Shown here piece by piece: positions 29,340-37,802 of a stretch of DNA of 64,000 bases. Both the position numbers and the translations under genes were made by a program. This DNA is from Prevotella melaninogenica. Its GTDB lineage: Bacteria; Bacteroidota; Bacteroidia; Bacteroidales; Bacteroidaceae. The notes under the pieces were generated by a model, which was not told where the DNA came from, did no database searches, and saw only the letters and a list, made by a program, of their open reading frames with translations. The stretch spans positions 1,502,147 through 1,566,146 of the forward strand of contig NZ_CP054011.1 in NCBI RefSeq assembly GCF_013267595.1, read 5' to 3'. The number at the start of each line of letters is the position of its first letter. Within the stretch, counting starts at the first letter, position 1.

Positions 29340-29870
29340 TTAATTCTCAGGTAAACCTATTTCTGGATTGAATTTTACAGAGACTTTTCTATTCTGAACA
29401 ATATTTACTTGTCCATTATATGCAATATTAGATTCATCATATTTCATATTTGGGTTAGCATAGTACACCTTTAGTTTATAATTACCAGGAGGCAATTTAC
29501 TCATCTTAAAACGAACATCATATTTGCAAATACAATCGGCAAGTGCATCAAGTACATTATGGTACACGACAAGGGTAATTTGATTATCTTGATTAGCGAT
29601 ATTCACATAAATCTTTCTTACGGAACAGTTGGCTTTCAAATCTTCCAGTAGACACTGGGCTATACCGTCTTTGTCCAACTCTATACTTAATTTTGCTGGA
29701 ATAGCATTGTTTTCTGCATAGAAGTCAGGACGTGTATCTGTCGGAGAGATGCTTAACTTACAATTAGAATTTGCAACATCATAAATTCTTAATGGCTCAA
29801 GAGATACCTTCTCAGAGGAACATGCAGATAATCCACAGAAAAGGATTAGGCTGTAAAATACTTTTTTCAT
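29340..29870 (-). CDS. Small lipoprotein, function unknown (1)
   Basis: 176 aa. The signal MKKVFYSLILFCGLSAC has lipobox LSAC with Cys17. The mature part is predicted all-beta (LSIELDKDGIAQ, KIYVNIANQDNQITLVVY, PPGNYKLKVYYANPNMKYD), like the Ig/fimbrillin-type folds common in Bacteroidales surface lipoproteins. It lies 129 bp downstream of the second lipoprotein gene on the same strand and may be the last gene of the operon headed by the sigma-barrel fusion. No family was recognised. Confidence 0.75.
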   Translation of the reverse strand: MKKVFYSLILFCGLSACSSEKVSLEPLRIYDVANSNCKLSISPTDTRPDFYAENNAIPAKLSIELDKDGIAQCLLEDLKANCSVRKIYVNIANQDNQITLVVYHNVLDALADCICKYDVRFKMSKLPPGNYKLKVYYANPNMKYDESNIAYNGQVNIVQNRKVSVKFNPEIGLPEN

Positions 29871-29999
29871 AATTACAAGGATTTTATATGTTGATATTTA
29901 TATAAACGTAATTACAAGTTATTTCTTGCTTATATTATTACGTATTTCTGTTATTGCTGAAATCCGCAATAAAGACATACATTTTATGGATAGTGTTTA

Positions 30000-30527
30000 C
30001 TATTCAATCAACTTCCCGTGTTTTTTGAGTATTGAGAGAAACTCTCCCCATTCTGCCGCTCTTTTTTCTTTTGCTTTTTGAATGGCCTTGTTCTCTTTAA
30101 CATATTGACTATTGTCCTCAATATTGCGTGGGTAACAGTCACTCAGATAAAACTTGCCAGATTCTGAAACTAATGATAAGTCTGTGAAGATTTGACTATT
30201 GAAAGATGACACAAACGTTGAGATATGGAGTAGAACCTTACCATACGAATGTATTTCTATGTTACGATAAATGGGAAAGAGCAGACTTGTCGGCTCAAAA
30301 TCTTGAAAAATAATCTCACGGGTCTGCGCGTTGAAAGACTTGATGTTGTCAAGTGTAAAGAGATAGGGGCTTGAAGCGGCTCTTGTCATTCGGGCTGTCC
30401 CTATAGCAAACAATTCCGTTTTCGATGCTTGCACTGTGGGAGTTGAAGCAGACTCATCTTCATTGCTGCAACCAATAAACAGCAACGAGAAAATGAACGC
30501 CTGTAATACACAAAAGTACCTTTTCAT
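30000..30527 (-). CDS. Small lipoprotein, function unknown (2)
   Basis: 175 aa. Lipoprotein signal MKRYFCVLQAFIFSLLFIGC (Cys20), then SNEDES, an acidic stretch that in Bacteroidetes can act as a surface-export signal. The mature part is beta-rich to about 130, followed by a charged helix (VKENKAIQKAKEKRAAEWGEF). It begins 23 bp after the oxidoreductase stop, so it is probably co-transcribed. The RMTRAAS segment recalls fimbrillin-like leaders but is too little for a call. Confidence 0.75.
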   Translation of the reverse strand: MKRYFCVLQAFIFSLLFIGCSNEDESASTPTVQASKTELFAIGTARMTRAASSPYLFTLDNIKSFNAQTREIIFQDFEPTSLLFPIYRNIEIHSYGKVLLHISTFVSSFNSQIFTDLSLVSESGKFYLSDCYPRNIEDNSQYVKENKAIQKAKEKRAAEWGEFLSILKKHGKLIE

Positions 30528-30550
30528 AATTTGTTGGATTTAATTAGTTA

Positions 30551-31630
30551 TTATAATATTTGGTCGTCAATTATGTTCATATACTTCTTTATTTCTGCCA
30601 TTAAGGAATAAACATGCTTGACACTTTCCAAGCAAAAGGCATGATTATCCTCGCATCTGTTTTCAACCATATCGGCAAACGCTTGAATTTCCGAGAAGAA
30701 CCCTTGTGACACAATTTGGTTATTCCCAATAGTTGGGACAAAGTTGTTTCTTCCGTAGAGACAAATTATTGCTCCATTGTTTGGAAAGACTTTCTCCAAC
30801 GGAATCCCTAACAATGCTGAGCGTCTCGGCATGAAATCAAGTCGCTCCATGTTTTCCAACACATAAAGTCCTTTATCTGTACTGATATTTAGCTGTTCCT
30901 GTGCTTCTTTCCAAGAATAATCTGTTGATAGTTCCAACATACCTGTTATATCTTGGTGCTCCAATACAAGAAACAAAGTTTGGGCACCATCTCTACTGCG
31001 AATGACATCCAAGCTCTTTATCTTTGCCTCTCCAAAAAGGAATATTACATAGTCAAGAGGATGGATGAATAGGTCAAGTAAAGTATCTCCTTCAGGGTAT
31101 AATCCTGTCAGATAGCGATAATGATAATGCCGTTTGCCGTCACCTTTCAATCGTTTTTTCAATACTTGAGTGGCAGGGGCAAAACGCCTTTGCAGTCCGA
31201 CAACGATATGTTGTGAGCCATATAGCATGATAGTATCGATCAAAGACTTTAATTCTCTTTCATTCTCACAGGGTGGTTTCTCTATAAATAAGGACTTTCC
31301 TGCTTTTATAGTTTCGGTTGCAATCTGAAAGTGTGAATGAGGATTAGCTGCCACAAAAACACCAGAAACAGTATCATCAAGCAGTATATCCTGTAAAGAA
31401 GTTGTTCCTTTGACTCCTTTATACTTTTGAGAAATCAGTTCGGCTTTCTTCTCTGAGGTACAGCAGATATATTTCAGTGGTAACTGAAGATACTGTATGA
31501 CGGGCAGAAGGTTGTTTGCACAATGATTGCCAAACCCAACAAGAGCATACTGTTGCGTGTAAGTATGATTCAACTCTCTCATACTGCGTATATACTTGTA
31601 TCTGCCTATGATGTTATCTAAATATCCCAT
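30551..31630 (-). CDS. Gfo/Idh/MocA family oxidoreductase
   Basis: 359 aa. The N-terminal Rossmann fold carries YALVGFGNHCANNLLPVIQYL (about residues 27-47), and the cofactor/substrate loop EKPPCENERELKSL appears near residue 117, so an NAD(P)-dependent sugar or cyclitol dehydrogenase is expected. The family's catalytic Lys is in EKPP. The 25-residue leader (MGYLDNIIGRYKYIRSMRELNHTYTQ) is unusual. The start overlaps the radical SAM stop by 13 bp, implying translational coupling. The substrate is unknown; pairing with radical SAM enzymes occurs in sugar and cofactor biosynthesis. Confidence 0.85.
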   Translation of the reverse strand: MGYLDNIIGRYKYIRSMRELNHTYTQQYALVGFGNHCANNLLPVIQYLQLPLKYICCTSEKKAELISQKYKGVKGTTSLQDILLDDTVSGVFVAANPHSHFQIATETIKAGKSLFIEKPPCENERELKSLIDTIMLYGSQHIVVGLQRRFAPATQVLKKRLKGDGKRHYHYRYLTGLYPEGDTLLDLFIHPLDYVIFLFGEAKIKSLDVIRSRDGAQTLFLVLEHQDITGMLELSTDYSWKEAQEQLNISTDKGLYVLENMERLDFMPRRSALLGIPLEKVFPNNGAIICLYGRNNFVPTIGNNQIVSQGFFSEIQAFADMVENRCEDNHAFCLESVKHVYSLMAEIKKYMNIIDDQIL

Positions 31631-32703
31631 TTTAGCTTTGCTTTTATTCGTTTGAAATGTTTATTATAGGTAGTTTGCCTGTTGATGGTCCATTGATATT
31701 TCCCATAAAACAACTCTATCAATCGTTTGGGGATTATCTTTTCTATATTTCTTAACAGGATAATGTCATATTTTCGGTGATAGTTGATCCAACATTGATT
31801 GCATTCTTTGGAGTACTGACATTGAATTTTGCACGTATTCCTTGAATTGAATATCTCATCGAGTGTATTCTCGTGAATATTACCCAAGATTACATCTAAA
31901 TTCTGGCATAAGGGGACATCCCCATTAGAATGTATGACCAATTCACTGAATATGCTATGACACCGTAACTTCAGTCTTTTATTCTTCCACTCGTCATACA
32001 AAGCTACAAAGTCAAAGTTCTCATATGTTTGATGTATGGAAGAGGGTATCTGGCTGATGAAATCCGCATCATTGGATTCTATTAAATCTTTGGTTGTGTC
32101 GAAGAATGACATTGTGCTGTAAATGCCAATACGTACATCAATGTTATATTGTTTAGCACAATCTATGACATGCCTCATATCCTCAAACGAGTTCCATGGA
32201 GAAAGACAAAACATTAGGGAGATAGGTACGATGTCTTTACATGCCTCTATAACCTTAATCACTTTGTCATACCCATCTCTCCCACGCATATAACGATAGG
32301 TTTCTATATTGCCGTCAAGTGATATGTATAAATGTTTGGGATGATGATTCTTTACAGCAGAAATTACCTTGTTCGTTGCAAGGCAGTTGGACAGCAATGT
32401 ATAATTAGGATGGTTAGTATCAAACCATTCTAATATATTGTCTGCTTCGGGATGGAGGATAAACTCACCTCCTTCCAAACCTACTATCGTGCTTTTTGTT
32501 ACACATTTACTATTCATTATTCTGCTAATATCAACCAGACTTAGATTTTCTGTAGGTTTTTTCCAAATGGAACAGTGTTTGCAACGAGACTGACAACTTG
32601 TTGTGGAATATATCATTAGAGAGGTAAGTTCCTTATGCTGTCTGCGTACTACATTGTTGACAAATACCATTCCATTGTGGATGTAGTCATAAATACTGTA
32701 CAT
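31618..32703 (-). CDS. Radical SAM/SPASM domain protein
   Basis: 361 aa. The [4Fe-4S] motif CQSRCKHC gives Cys37, 41 and 44, and GLEGGEFILHP (near 94) corresponds to the SAM-binding GGEP-like motif. The C-terminal SPASM-type cysteine region (HSNGDVPLCQNLDVILGNI, then CKIQCQYSKECNQC) could hold auxiliary clusters. SPASM enzymes modify peptides, sugars or proteins. No RiPP precursor was recognised nearby. It overlaps the oxidoreductase gene and lies 87 bp downstream of the sigma-barrel gene. Confidence 0.88.
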   Translation of the reverse strand: MYSIYDYIHNGMVFVNNVVRRQHKELTSLMIYSTTSCQSRCKHCSIWKKPTENLSLVDISRIMNSKCVTKSTIVGLEGGEFILHPEADNILEWFDTNHPNYTLLSNCLATNKVISAVKNHHPKHLYISLDGNIETYRYMRGRDGYDKVIKVIEACKDIVPISLMFCLSPWNSFEDMRHVIDCAKQYNIDVRIGIYSTMSFFDTTKDLIESNDADFISQIPSSIHQTYENFDFVALYDEWKNKRLKLRCHSIFSELVIHSNGDVPLCQNLDVILGNIHENTLDEIFNSRNTCKIQCQYSKECNQCWINYHRKYDIILLRNIEKIIPKRLIELFYGKYQWTINRQTTYNKHFKRIKAKLKWDI

Positions 32704-32790
32704 TTTTTTAAGTTTTGTCTTTTATTGTTAAGAGCAGAAAACCACGAAAAGACTGCACAATATTTATGACTTTTTATCTATTTATTTCAT

Positions 32791-34500
32791 TTACCAAGTA
32801 AGCCGTAATCCGAATGGTACGGTAATGATAAACGGATGCTCTGTACGGTAAGTTTCGAGACTACTACCATTTCTAAAATAATAGAACATATTTGGTTCTA
32901 TATACAGGCTGAAAGGTTTGAATAGCTTGTACTGCACACCGGCACCTAAGTTTACAGACCACTGATAACGTGGCTTGATGTCACCCTTTAACGTGTAGGA
33001 CGAGTCAGACGTTATGATATACTTCTTATCAAGTGAACTGTGAACTGGCATCTCGAATGTCACTCCACCGGTCGTATAGGCATTGAATCGTCCCTTGCTC
33101 CATATACGATAGGTCAATCGCAACGGTATGCCCACATAATCAATCTTCTGGGTCTTCAACAAGGTCGCACCATGAAACTCACTCTCAAAATCAGACTTCA
33201 TTCTTGTGTAAGTCAATCCCGTGCCAAAAGTCCAATGGGAACTTAGTTGCTTGTTGAGCGACAAACTAAAGGTTTTGGGGCGGTAGTGGTACGCCTTCTC
33301 ACCTAAAGACGCATTGCCCTCTGTTGCATTATTCAGTGCAATCCATGACATTTTTGCCCTCTCTACAGAATCCATCAGCGCATTGTTCCTGACTAAATAA
33401 TTTACATAATCATCCCAGGTATATAGTTTGGCAGCCGCACCGCCGTTAGCATAATCTACCACCGAGAGATAGTTCAAATTAGACATAGCTCCATTGGCTC
33501 CAGCATTGGAGGAATAGCCGAAGTTGAATGTCCACGGGTATTTCTTCTTATGGTTTACATCGAGGTTCATGTTTCCATTCGATGCCAACATTTTATCTTC
33601 TGAAATTTGTGGAATACGGAGCACGGAGTCGTCTATACTGATTTCACCAGTAGCCAAATACTTTGGCAAGGAATCTACATGGAAGAATACTGGCTGCTGC
33701 TCTGATTCAACACTGTCTGTTATGATCTGTGAAGAAATATCTTCAGTAGGAATAGTCTTTTTTACCAAAACACGCCTATCATTTCCAATAGCGCTTGAAG
33801 GTATAGAATACCTTGGCTGCCCATTCTTTTGAGAAGCAGCTCCATTTTGTTGAACTCGTTTTGGAAAGTTATGATGAGTATCTAAAGCCGTTGAACTATT
33901 ATCAGATGTATCAACGAACTTGTCCCTCGTTACGAAATAGATATAGACAGGTATCAGGATGGGAAGCAAGAATAGCATCCAATACTTAATCAATATGACA
34001 CGTAGCATTTTCTTTGCCCGAGCCAACTGCGAAGAAGAACTATGTGGATTGATACCAAGCAGATCCCCTATTTCCTTATGTGAAAGACCGTCCAACACTG
34101 AGAGTTTGAATATTTCTCGGTTCCCCTCTGGTAACAGTTCTATCGCTGACAGCAACAACTCCAGCTCTATATTCTTTTCTTTATCGTCTTCTTCGCTCAA
34201 CACATCTTTCCCCAGACTGGATAAAAGAATATTACTTTTTTCTGTACTTTGTAGGAACCTCAACGAAAGGTTTCTCACAATCGTTATCATCCATCCTTCC
34301 AATTTTGAGTTGTCCTTCAGCGAATTAATAGAGGTAAAAATGATGATAAAAGCATCGTGTAAAATATCTTCTGCCGTACTTTCATCTTCCACATAGTGCA
34401 GGCATATTCTCTTTAATCTGTCGGAATATGCCTTATATAAATTTCCGAGAGCCTCACGTTCTCCCTGTTTACATGCGTCTATATTAACATCTATTTTCAT
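32791..34500 (-). CDS. ECF sigma factor fused to transmembrane helix and outer-membrane beta-barrel
   Basis: Single open frame of 569 aa from 34500. Residues 12-80 are sigma region 2 (REALGNLYKAYSDRLKRICL, AEDILHDAFIIIF, LEGWMITIVRNLSL) and 112-167 are region 4 (LLPEGNREIFKLSVLDGLSHKEIGDLLG). A transmembrane helix follows at about 172-190 (KYWMLFLLPILIPVYIYFVTRD), then a low-complexity Ser/Thr/Asn/Pro-rich linker (about 191-345). About 350-569 is an OmpA-like barrel ending FGLRLTW. The frame is open to 34659, but the extra 53 residues do not resemble sigma N-termini. In Bacteroides, sigma factors are known to pair with separate dual-membrane-spanning anti-sigma factors of TM-linker-barrel form; here the sigma itself occupies the cytoplasmic position. 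It heads a probable five-gene operon. Confidence 0.85.
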   Translation of the reverse strand: MKIDVNIDACKQGEREALGNLYKAYSDRLKRICLHYVEDESTAEDILHDAFIIIFTSINSLKDNSKLEGWMITIVRNLSLRFLQSTEKSNILLSSLGKDVLSEEDDKEKNIELELLLSAIELLPEGNREIFKLSVLDGLSHKEIGDLLGINPHSSSSQLARAKKMLRVILIKYWMLFLLPILIPVYIYFVTRDKFVDTSDNSSTALDTHHNFPKRVQQNGAASQKNGQPRYSIPSSAIGNDRRVLVKKTIPTEDISSQIITDSVESEQQPVFFHVDSLPKYLATGEISIDDSVLRIPQISEDKMLASNGNMNLDVNHKKKYPWTFNFGYSSNAGANGAMSNLNYLSVVDYANGGAAAKLYTWDDYVNYLVRNNALMDSVERAKMSWIALNNATEGNASLGEKAYHYRPKTFSLSLNKQLSSHWTFGTGLTYTRMKSDFESEFHGATLLKTQKIDYVGIPLRLTYRIWSKGRFNAYTTGGVTFEMPVHSSLDKKYIITSDSSYTLKGDIKPRYQWSVNLGAGVQYKLFKPFSLYIEPNMFYYFRNGSSLETYRTEHPFIITVPFGLRLTW

Positions 34501-35103
34501 AGATATACCATACCTTTTTATTAAAAGGAGCACGTTTTGCTTAAAAGACTGCACGGATTTAGGAACTTTTTTTTCGAGAAACTTAGAAAAATATTTAAAA
34601 GATATGACTAAAAACCTCTTTTTAATAGCTGTTTCGTTATCTAAAAGAGATAGTTGCAACCTTGATTTATAGAAAACACTTCATGCCGTATCGCAACACC
34701 TACAACAAGCGAAAATAACGTATCTTTCCCATATTTCTAATTTCTTTGAAGTATTTTTTAGTTTAGATTTATCATTACATTCGATTTCAGAATATCACCT
34801 TACAAAGGTAAGAATATAATAGCAAACAGTATGTTTTTATGGGAAGATTACCAGTATTTTTTTTATAGTAACTCTATATAAAATGGATAAACCAAATTTT
34901 ATCCACGTTTATTACCTAATAATAAAATAAAAATGTTAATTTTGTAGCGTGTTGCTTCAGAAACACAATGACATCGTTGAAAAAATAAGAGGCGTTATGC
35001 TTATCTTGTAAAACTCAATATTTTAGAACTTGTAAAACTCAATATTTTAGAATAGGTGGCAAAATTGAATCATTATAATTGAGAGTACATAATTGCTTAA
35101 AAT
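34501..35103. other. Divergent regulatory gap with direct repeat
   Basis: 603 bp between divergent genes, very AT-rich. Positions 35005-35028 and 35029-35052 are a perfect 24-bp tandem repeat (CTTGTAAAACTCAATATTTT plus AGAA). The ORF extension of the sigma-barrel gene (34501-34659) is judged noncoding. Any autoregulated ECF promoter should lie here, but none can be assigned by eye. Confidence 0.6.
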
Positions 35104-36288
35104 ATGACAAAAGAAGAATTATTGCTATGGGGAGAGAAAACGGTTCAGCTGTATAATAAGATAGCAGACGAACGTGGTAGAGAAAAGACTCCTGCATTCT
35201 ATACTCAATCTAACTTAAACAAAATTATAGGAGTAAATTCTGTTGATATTTTAATAGCAGGTATTAACCCTGGTTCTGGCGGAACTTACCAACAAATGAT
35301 TGAGAATCCAAACTGGGGAATAAGCTCGGCTACAGGGATGACAGCAGAACAACTTATATCAGGGAACTTCGGTAGAGACCCCCAGTATGGGAATTGTACA
35401 AACTGGAGTCGTCATCATACTTGGCGTTATTTTATGAATTTAAAGAGATTCTTTAAAGATGTTGAGGAACCTAATATTCTTGACGACGAAAGAAGATTTG
35501 TCCTGACGAATGCCACTTTTTTCAACACTGTTAAGGAGAAAGAACTGAACCAATCACTATTAAAGACTACGTTTCCACAGACTATAGATTTAGTCAGAAG
35601 AGTTAAGCCTAAGATGATTGTATGGTTAAGTGGTAGGAATGCGTTCAACAGATTAGCTTCGATTTCGATAGATGGCTTTTCTTTCAAGTATGATAAGACA
35701 CGTAATCCGATAATGGCGCGTATATATATGGGTACATTCAATGGTATACCATGTTTTGGGATTCCCCACCCTGGAGCGTTCCTAACTACAGAAGAAAGGA
35801 CTTTAATTGCAAAATTCTTTTCTTATGTCTTTAATTATAAAAGTATTGACGAGATAGACCTTAATAACTTGGAGTCTTTCTGTATAAATGAAATTCAAGC
35901 ATATCATAAGCGTTTAAAAGAGAAGAAACCTGCTTCTATAAAAAATAATATTGATGTAAAAAGTATAGAACATTCTATCCTCGAAAGGAAGAAAACCTAT
36001 ATTTACAATAATGGAAATAGGATACGCAAAGATGAAAATGCCCAATATGGAATTACAATTGCTAAGAATTGTATTTTTGTTCGGCAAGCTTATGAAGATA
36101 AATATAAAACTCCTCAAATCAACCCAAAAGATAGTGTTGTCATAGAAAAGCTAAAAGAAAGAGGTTATGAAAGCGGTAAAGGATGGCTTGGCTATCGAAA
36201 ACTTACGGAATTTGGTAGTACTGAGAAAGAAATAGAACAGAATGTTATAAAGGAAATAAATGTCCTATTTGAGTTGTTAGATGTCTAA
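35104..36288 (+). CDS. Uracil-DNA glycosylase-fold protein with unknown C-terminal domain
   Basis: 394 aa. Residues about 45-240 fit the UDG/TDG/MUG superfamily: motif 1 is ILIAGINPGSGG (about 49-60), the central strand is KMIVWLSGRNAFNRL, and the motif 2 loop is FGIPHPGAF (about 218-226). A charged C-terminal part (about 270-394) has no recognised domain. UDG-fold enzymes excise uracil or other damaged bases; the GINPG form resembles the TDG/MUG/SMUG groups, but activity is unproven. It has no repair-gene neighbours; a DUF1266 gene follows 223 bp later. Confidence 0.72.
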   Translation: MTKEELLLWGEKTVQLYNKIADERGREKTPAFYTQSNLNKIIGVNSVDILIAGINPGSGGTYQQMIENPNWGISSATGMTAEQLISGNFGRDPQYGNCTNWSRHHTWRYFMNLKRFFKDVEEPNILDDERRFVLTNATFFNTVKEKELNQSLLKTTFPQTIDLVRRVKPKMIVWLSGRNAFNRLASISIDGFSFKYDKTRNPIMARIYMGTFNGIPCFGIPHPGAFLTTEERTLIAKFFSYVFNYKSIDEIDLNNLESFCINEIQAYHKRLKEKKPASIKNNIDVKSIEHSILERKKTYIYNNGNRIRKDENAQYGITIAKNCIFVRQAYEDKYKTPQINPKDSVVIEKLKERGYESGKGWLGYRKLTEFGSTEKEIEQNVIKEINVLFELLDV

Positions 36289-36316
36289 TGTCTTATACCA
36301 GATTTACTTCACATCG

Positions 36317-36387
36317 TTTTAACATTTAACAAGTTAAGTCATCATAACGAATGACAGCAATGACAGGAAACTCAATTATAAAAGAAT
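36317..36387 (+). repeat. Dispersed intergenic repeat, copy C
   Basis: Positions 36331-36387 match 29174-29230 with about five differences in 57 (AAGTTAAGTCATCATAACGA, ATGACAGGAAACTCAATTAT). The 5' part is shorter than in copy B. Confidence 0.75.
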
Positions 36388-36511
36388 TACCTTACGATAG
36401 GCAGAAAAGAATAGAGTAGACAACCTCTATATAAATGTTAAAGAAAATAATAGCTTCGTCATTTCTAATGATTTTTCATACCTTTGAACTTATATTTTAA
36501 AAGCCACAATA

Positions 36512-37240
36512 ATGGGTCTATTCAACTATTCAAGTAAACTATCCGACGAACAATTACGCCGCATCTCCCTAAGTGCACAATATCAAGGACAGCAGGGAGG
36601 AGACCATTTTACACTTTCATCTAAGATTGGTTCACGTGCAAAAGTACTCCTCGAACAAGGATGGGGTATCACAAATCGACAAGAATTATGCGATACGATA
36701 GAAGAATTACTCGGACGTTGCCGTTCACTTGATATTGCTGTTATAAAAGAAGAAATGATGGCAGAGATACAAGAAGACAGCGGGATCAACACCGAGGTAC
36801 GACGTATATGGTCTATGGCAAGTATTGTCGATAAACATTATATTACACGAGTTGGAGATTTAAGTGACTTGCTTAATATGCTAACCAACTATATTGCAGC
36901 ACAAGATAGTCTACTTGCTAATGAACTGATTACCTCATGGGATACTATAACAGAAAAAGATGTTATAGGATGGGATATAGGGCGCACAGCCTATCTCGTG
37001 CGTGTTGGTGTGGAAATGAAATACCTCAACTCTGACGAGGCATGGGATTATCTGGAAAAAGCTTACCAAAGAGCCATCAGCACATTCGACACATGGGAGG
37101 AGTTCGGACACTCCTATATCATCGGACGTTGTTGTTGGACTTCTCATCCAGAGGAGCGTGATGTCTTAGGCTTTTGTAACGTAGTGAAATGGCTTATGAA
37201 ACATCCCGAGAGCCCATGGATAAAAGTTAAGTTGAAATAA
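36512..37240 (+). CDS. DUF1266 domain-containing protein
   Basis: 242 aa soluble protein. The conserved DUF1266 core is visible: GWDIGRTAYLVRVGVEMKYLNSDEAWDYLEKA (about residues 148-179), then FDTWEEFGHSYIIGRCCW (about 187-204). Function is unknown in all members, although some are found near toxin-immunity genes. It lies 31 bp before a small membrane protein gene and probably shares a transcript with it. Confidence 0.85.
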   Translation: MGLFNYSSKLSDEQLRRISLSAQYQGQQGGDHFTLSSKIGSRAKVLLEQGWGITNRQELCDTIEELLGRCRSLDIAVIKEEMMAEIQEDSGINTEVRRIWSMASIVDKHYITRVGDLSDLLNMLTNYIAAQDSLLANELITSWDTITEKDVIGWDIGRTAYLVRVGVEMKYLNSDEAWDYLEKAYQRAISTFDTWEEFGHSYIIGRCCWTSHPEERDVLGFCNVVKWLMKHPESPWIKVKLK

Positions 37241-37271
37241 TTTATTAATAACATATTAAATCATTAAGATT

Positions 37272-37802
37272 ATGGATCAAAGTATTTTTCCGTTCATTCT
37301 CATATTCATTGCAATGATCGTCATTGCCTTTTCGCTAATTTTCTATGTCCGTAGAAAAGGGAAGAATAGTAAGGGAGTCTACACAGCAAAGGCAATGGAG
37401 TTCATCACCAAGAAATATCCTTCTATCAATACAAGCAATATCAAGTGTGTAGAATTTTATATTCCTAAGGGGAGTTTAGGACAGATAGACCCAGCAATTA
37501 TTGCCTATAATGATGAGGACATGTATATAATATCCGCTCTCGCTCAACCTATACCAGGCTTCTACAGAATCAAATCTAATGAGCAAGCTGAATGGGATAT
37601 GTTCTATTATCCTATGACAAGCATAGAGCAGGCTGGCTTTGATGAAAAGCAGAAACACTTCTTTCTCGTTATTAAAGGAGAATCAATTAAACTGAAAATC
37701 AGGAAAAGAAATACCTTCCAAGAGGATCAGCAGGAAGAGATAAATGACTTCTTTGCAACAATATCACAAGCATTACAGAAGAACACAGCATTGAACGTAT
37801 AA
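37272..37802 (+). CDS. Single-pass membrane protein, function unknown
   Basis: 176 aa. An N-terminal transmembrane helix (about residues 6-28, FPFILIFIAMIVIAFSLIFYV, followed by RRKGK) anchors a soluble beta/alpha domain with the C-terminus probably in the cytoplasm. The soluble part (YNDEDMYIISALAQPIPGFYRIKSN, HFFLVIKGESIKLKIRKRNTF) resembles a PH-like beta domain in pattern only. It is probably co-transcribed with the DUF1266 gene. Confidence 0.7.
   Translation: MDQSIFPFILIFIAMIVIAFSLIFYVRRKGKNSKGVYTAKAMEFITKKYPSINTSNIKCVEFYIPKGSLGQIDPAIIAYNDEDMYIISALAQPIPGFYRIKSNEQAEWDMFYYPMTSIEQAGFDEKQKHFFLVIKGESIKLKIRKRNTFQEDQQEEINDFFATISQALQKNTALNV

Noticed and set aside
31618..32703. RiPP biosynthesis locus around the radical SAM protein
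   Set aside because: No short precursor ORF, leader motif, protease or peptide transporter was found nearby. SPASM enzymes have other roles.
34501..34659. N-terminal extension of the sigma-barrel ORF (53 residues)
   Set aside because: The sequence does not look like a sigma N-terminus, and the ATG at 34500 gives a normal ECF start. It is treated as upstream noncoding DNA.
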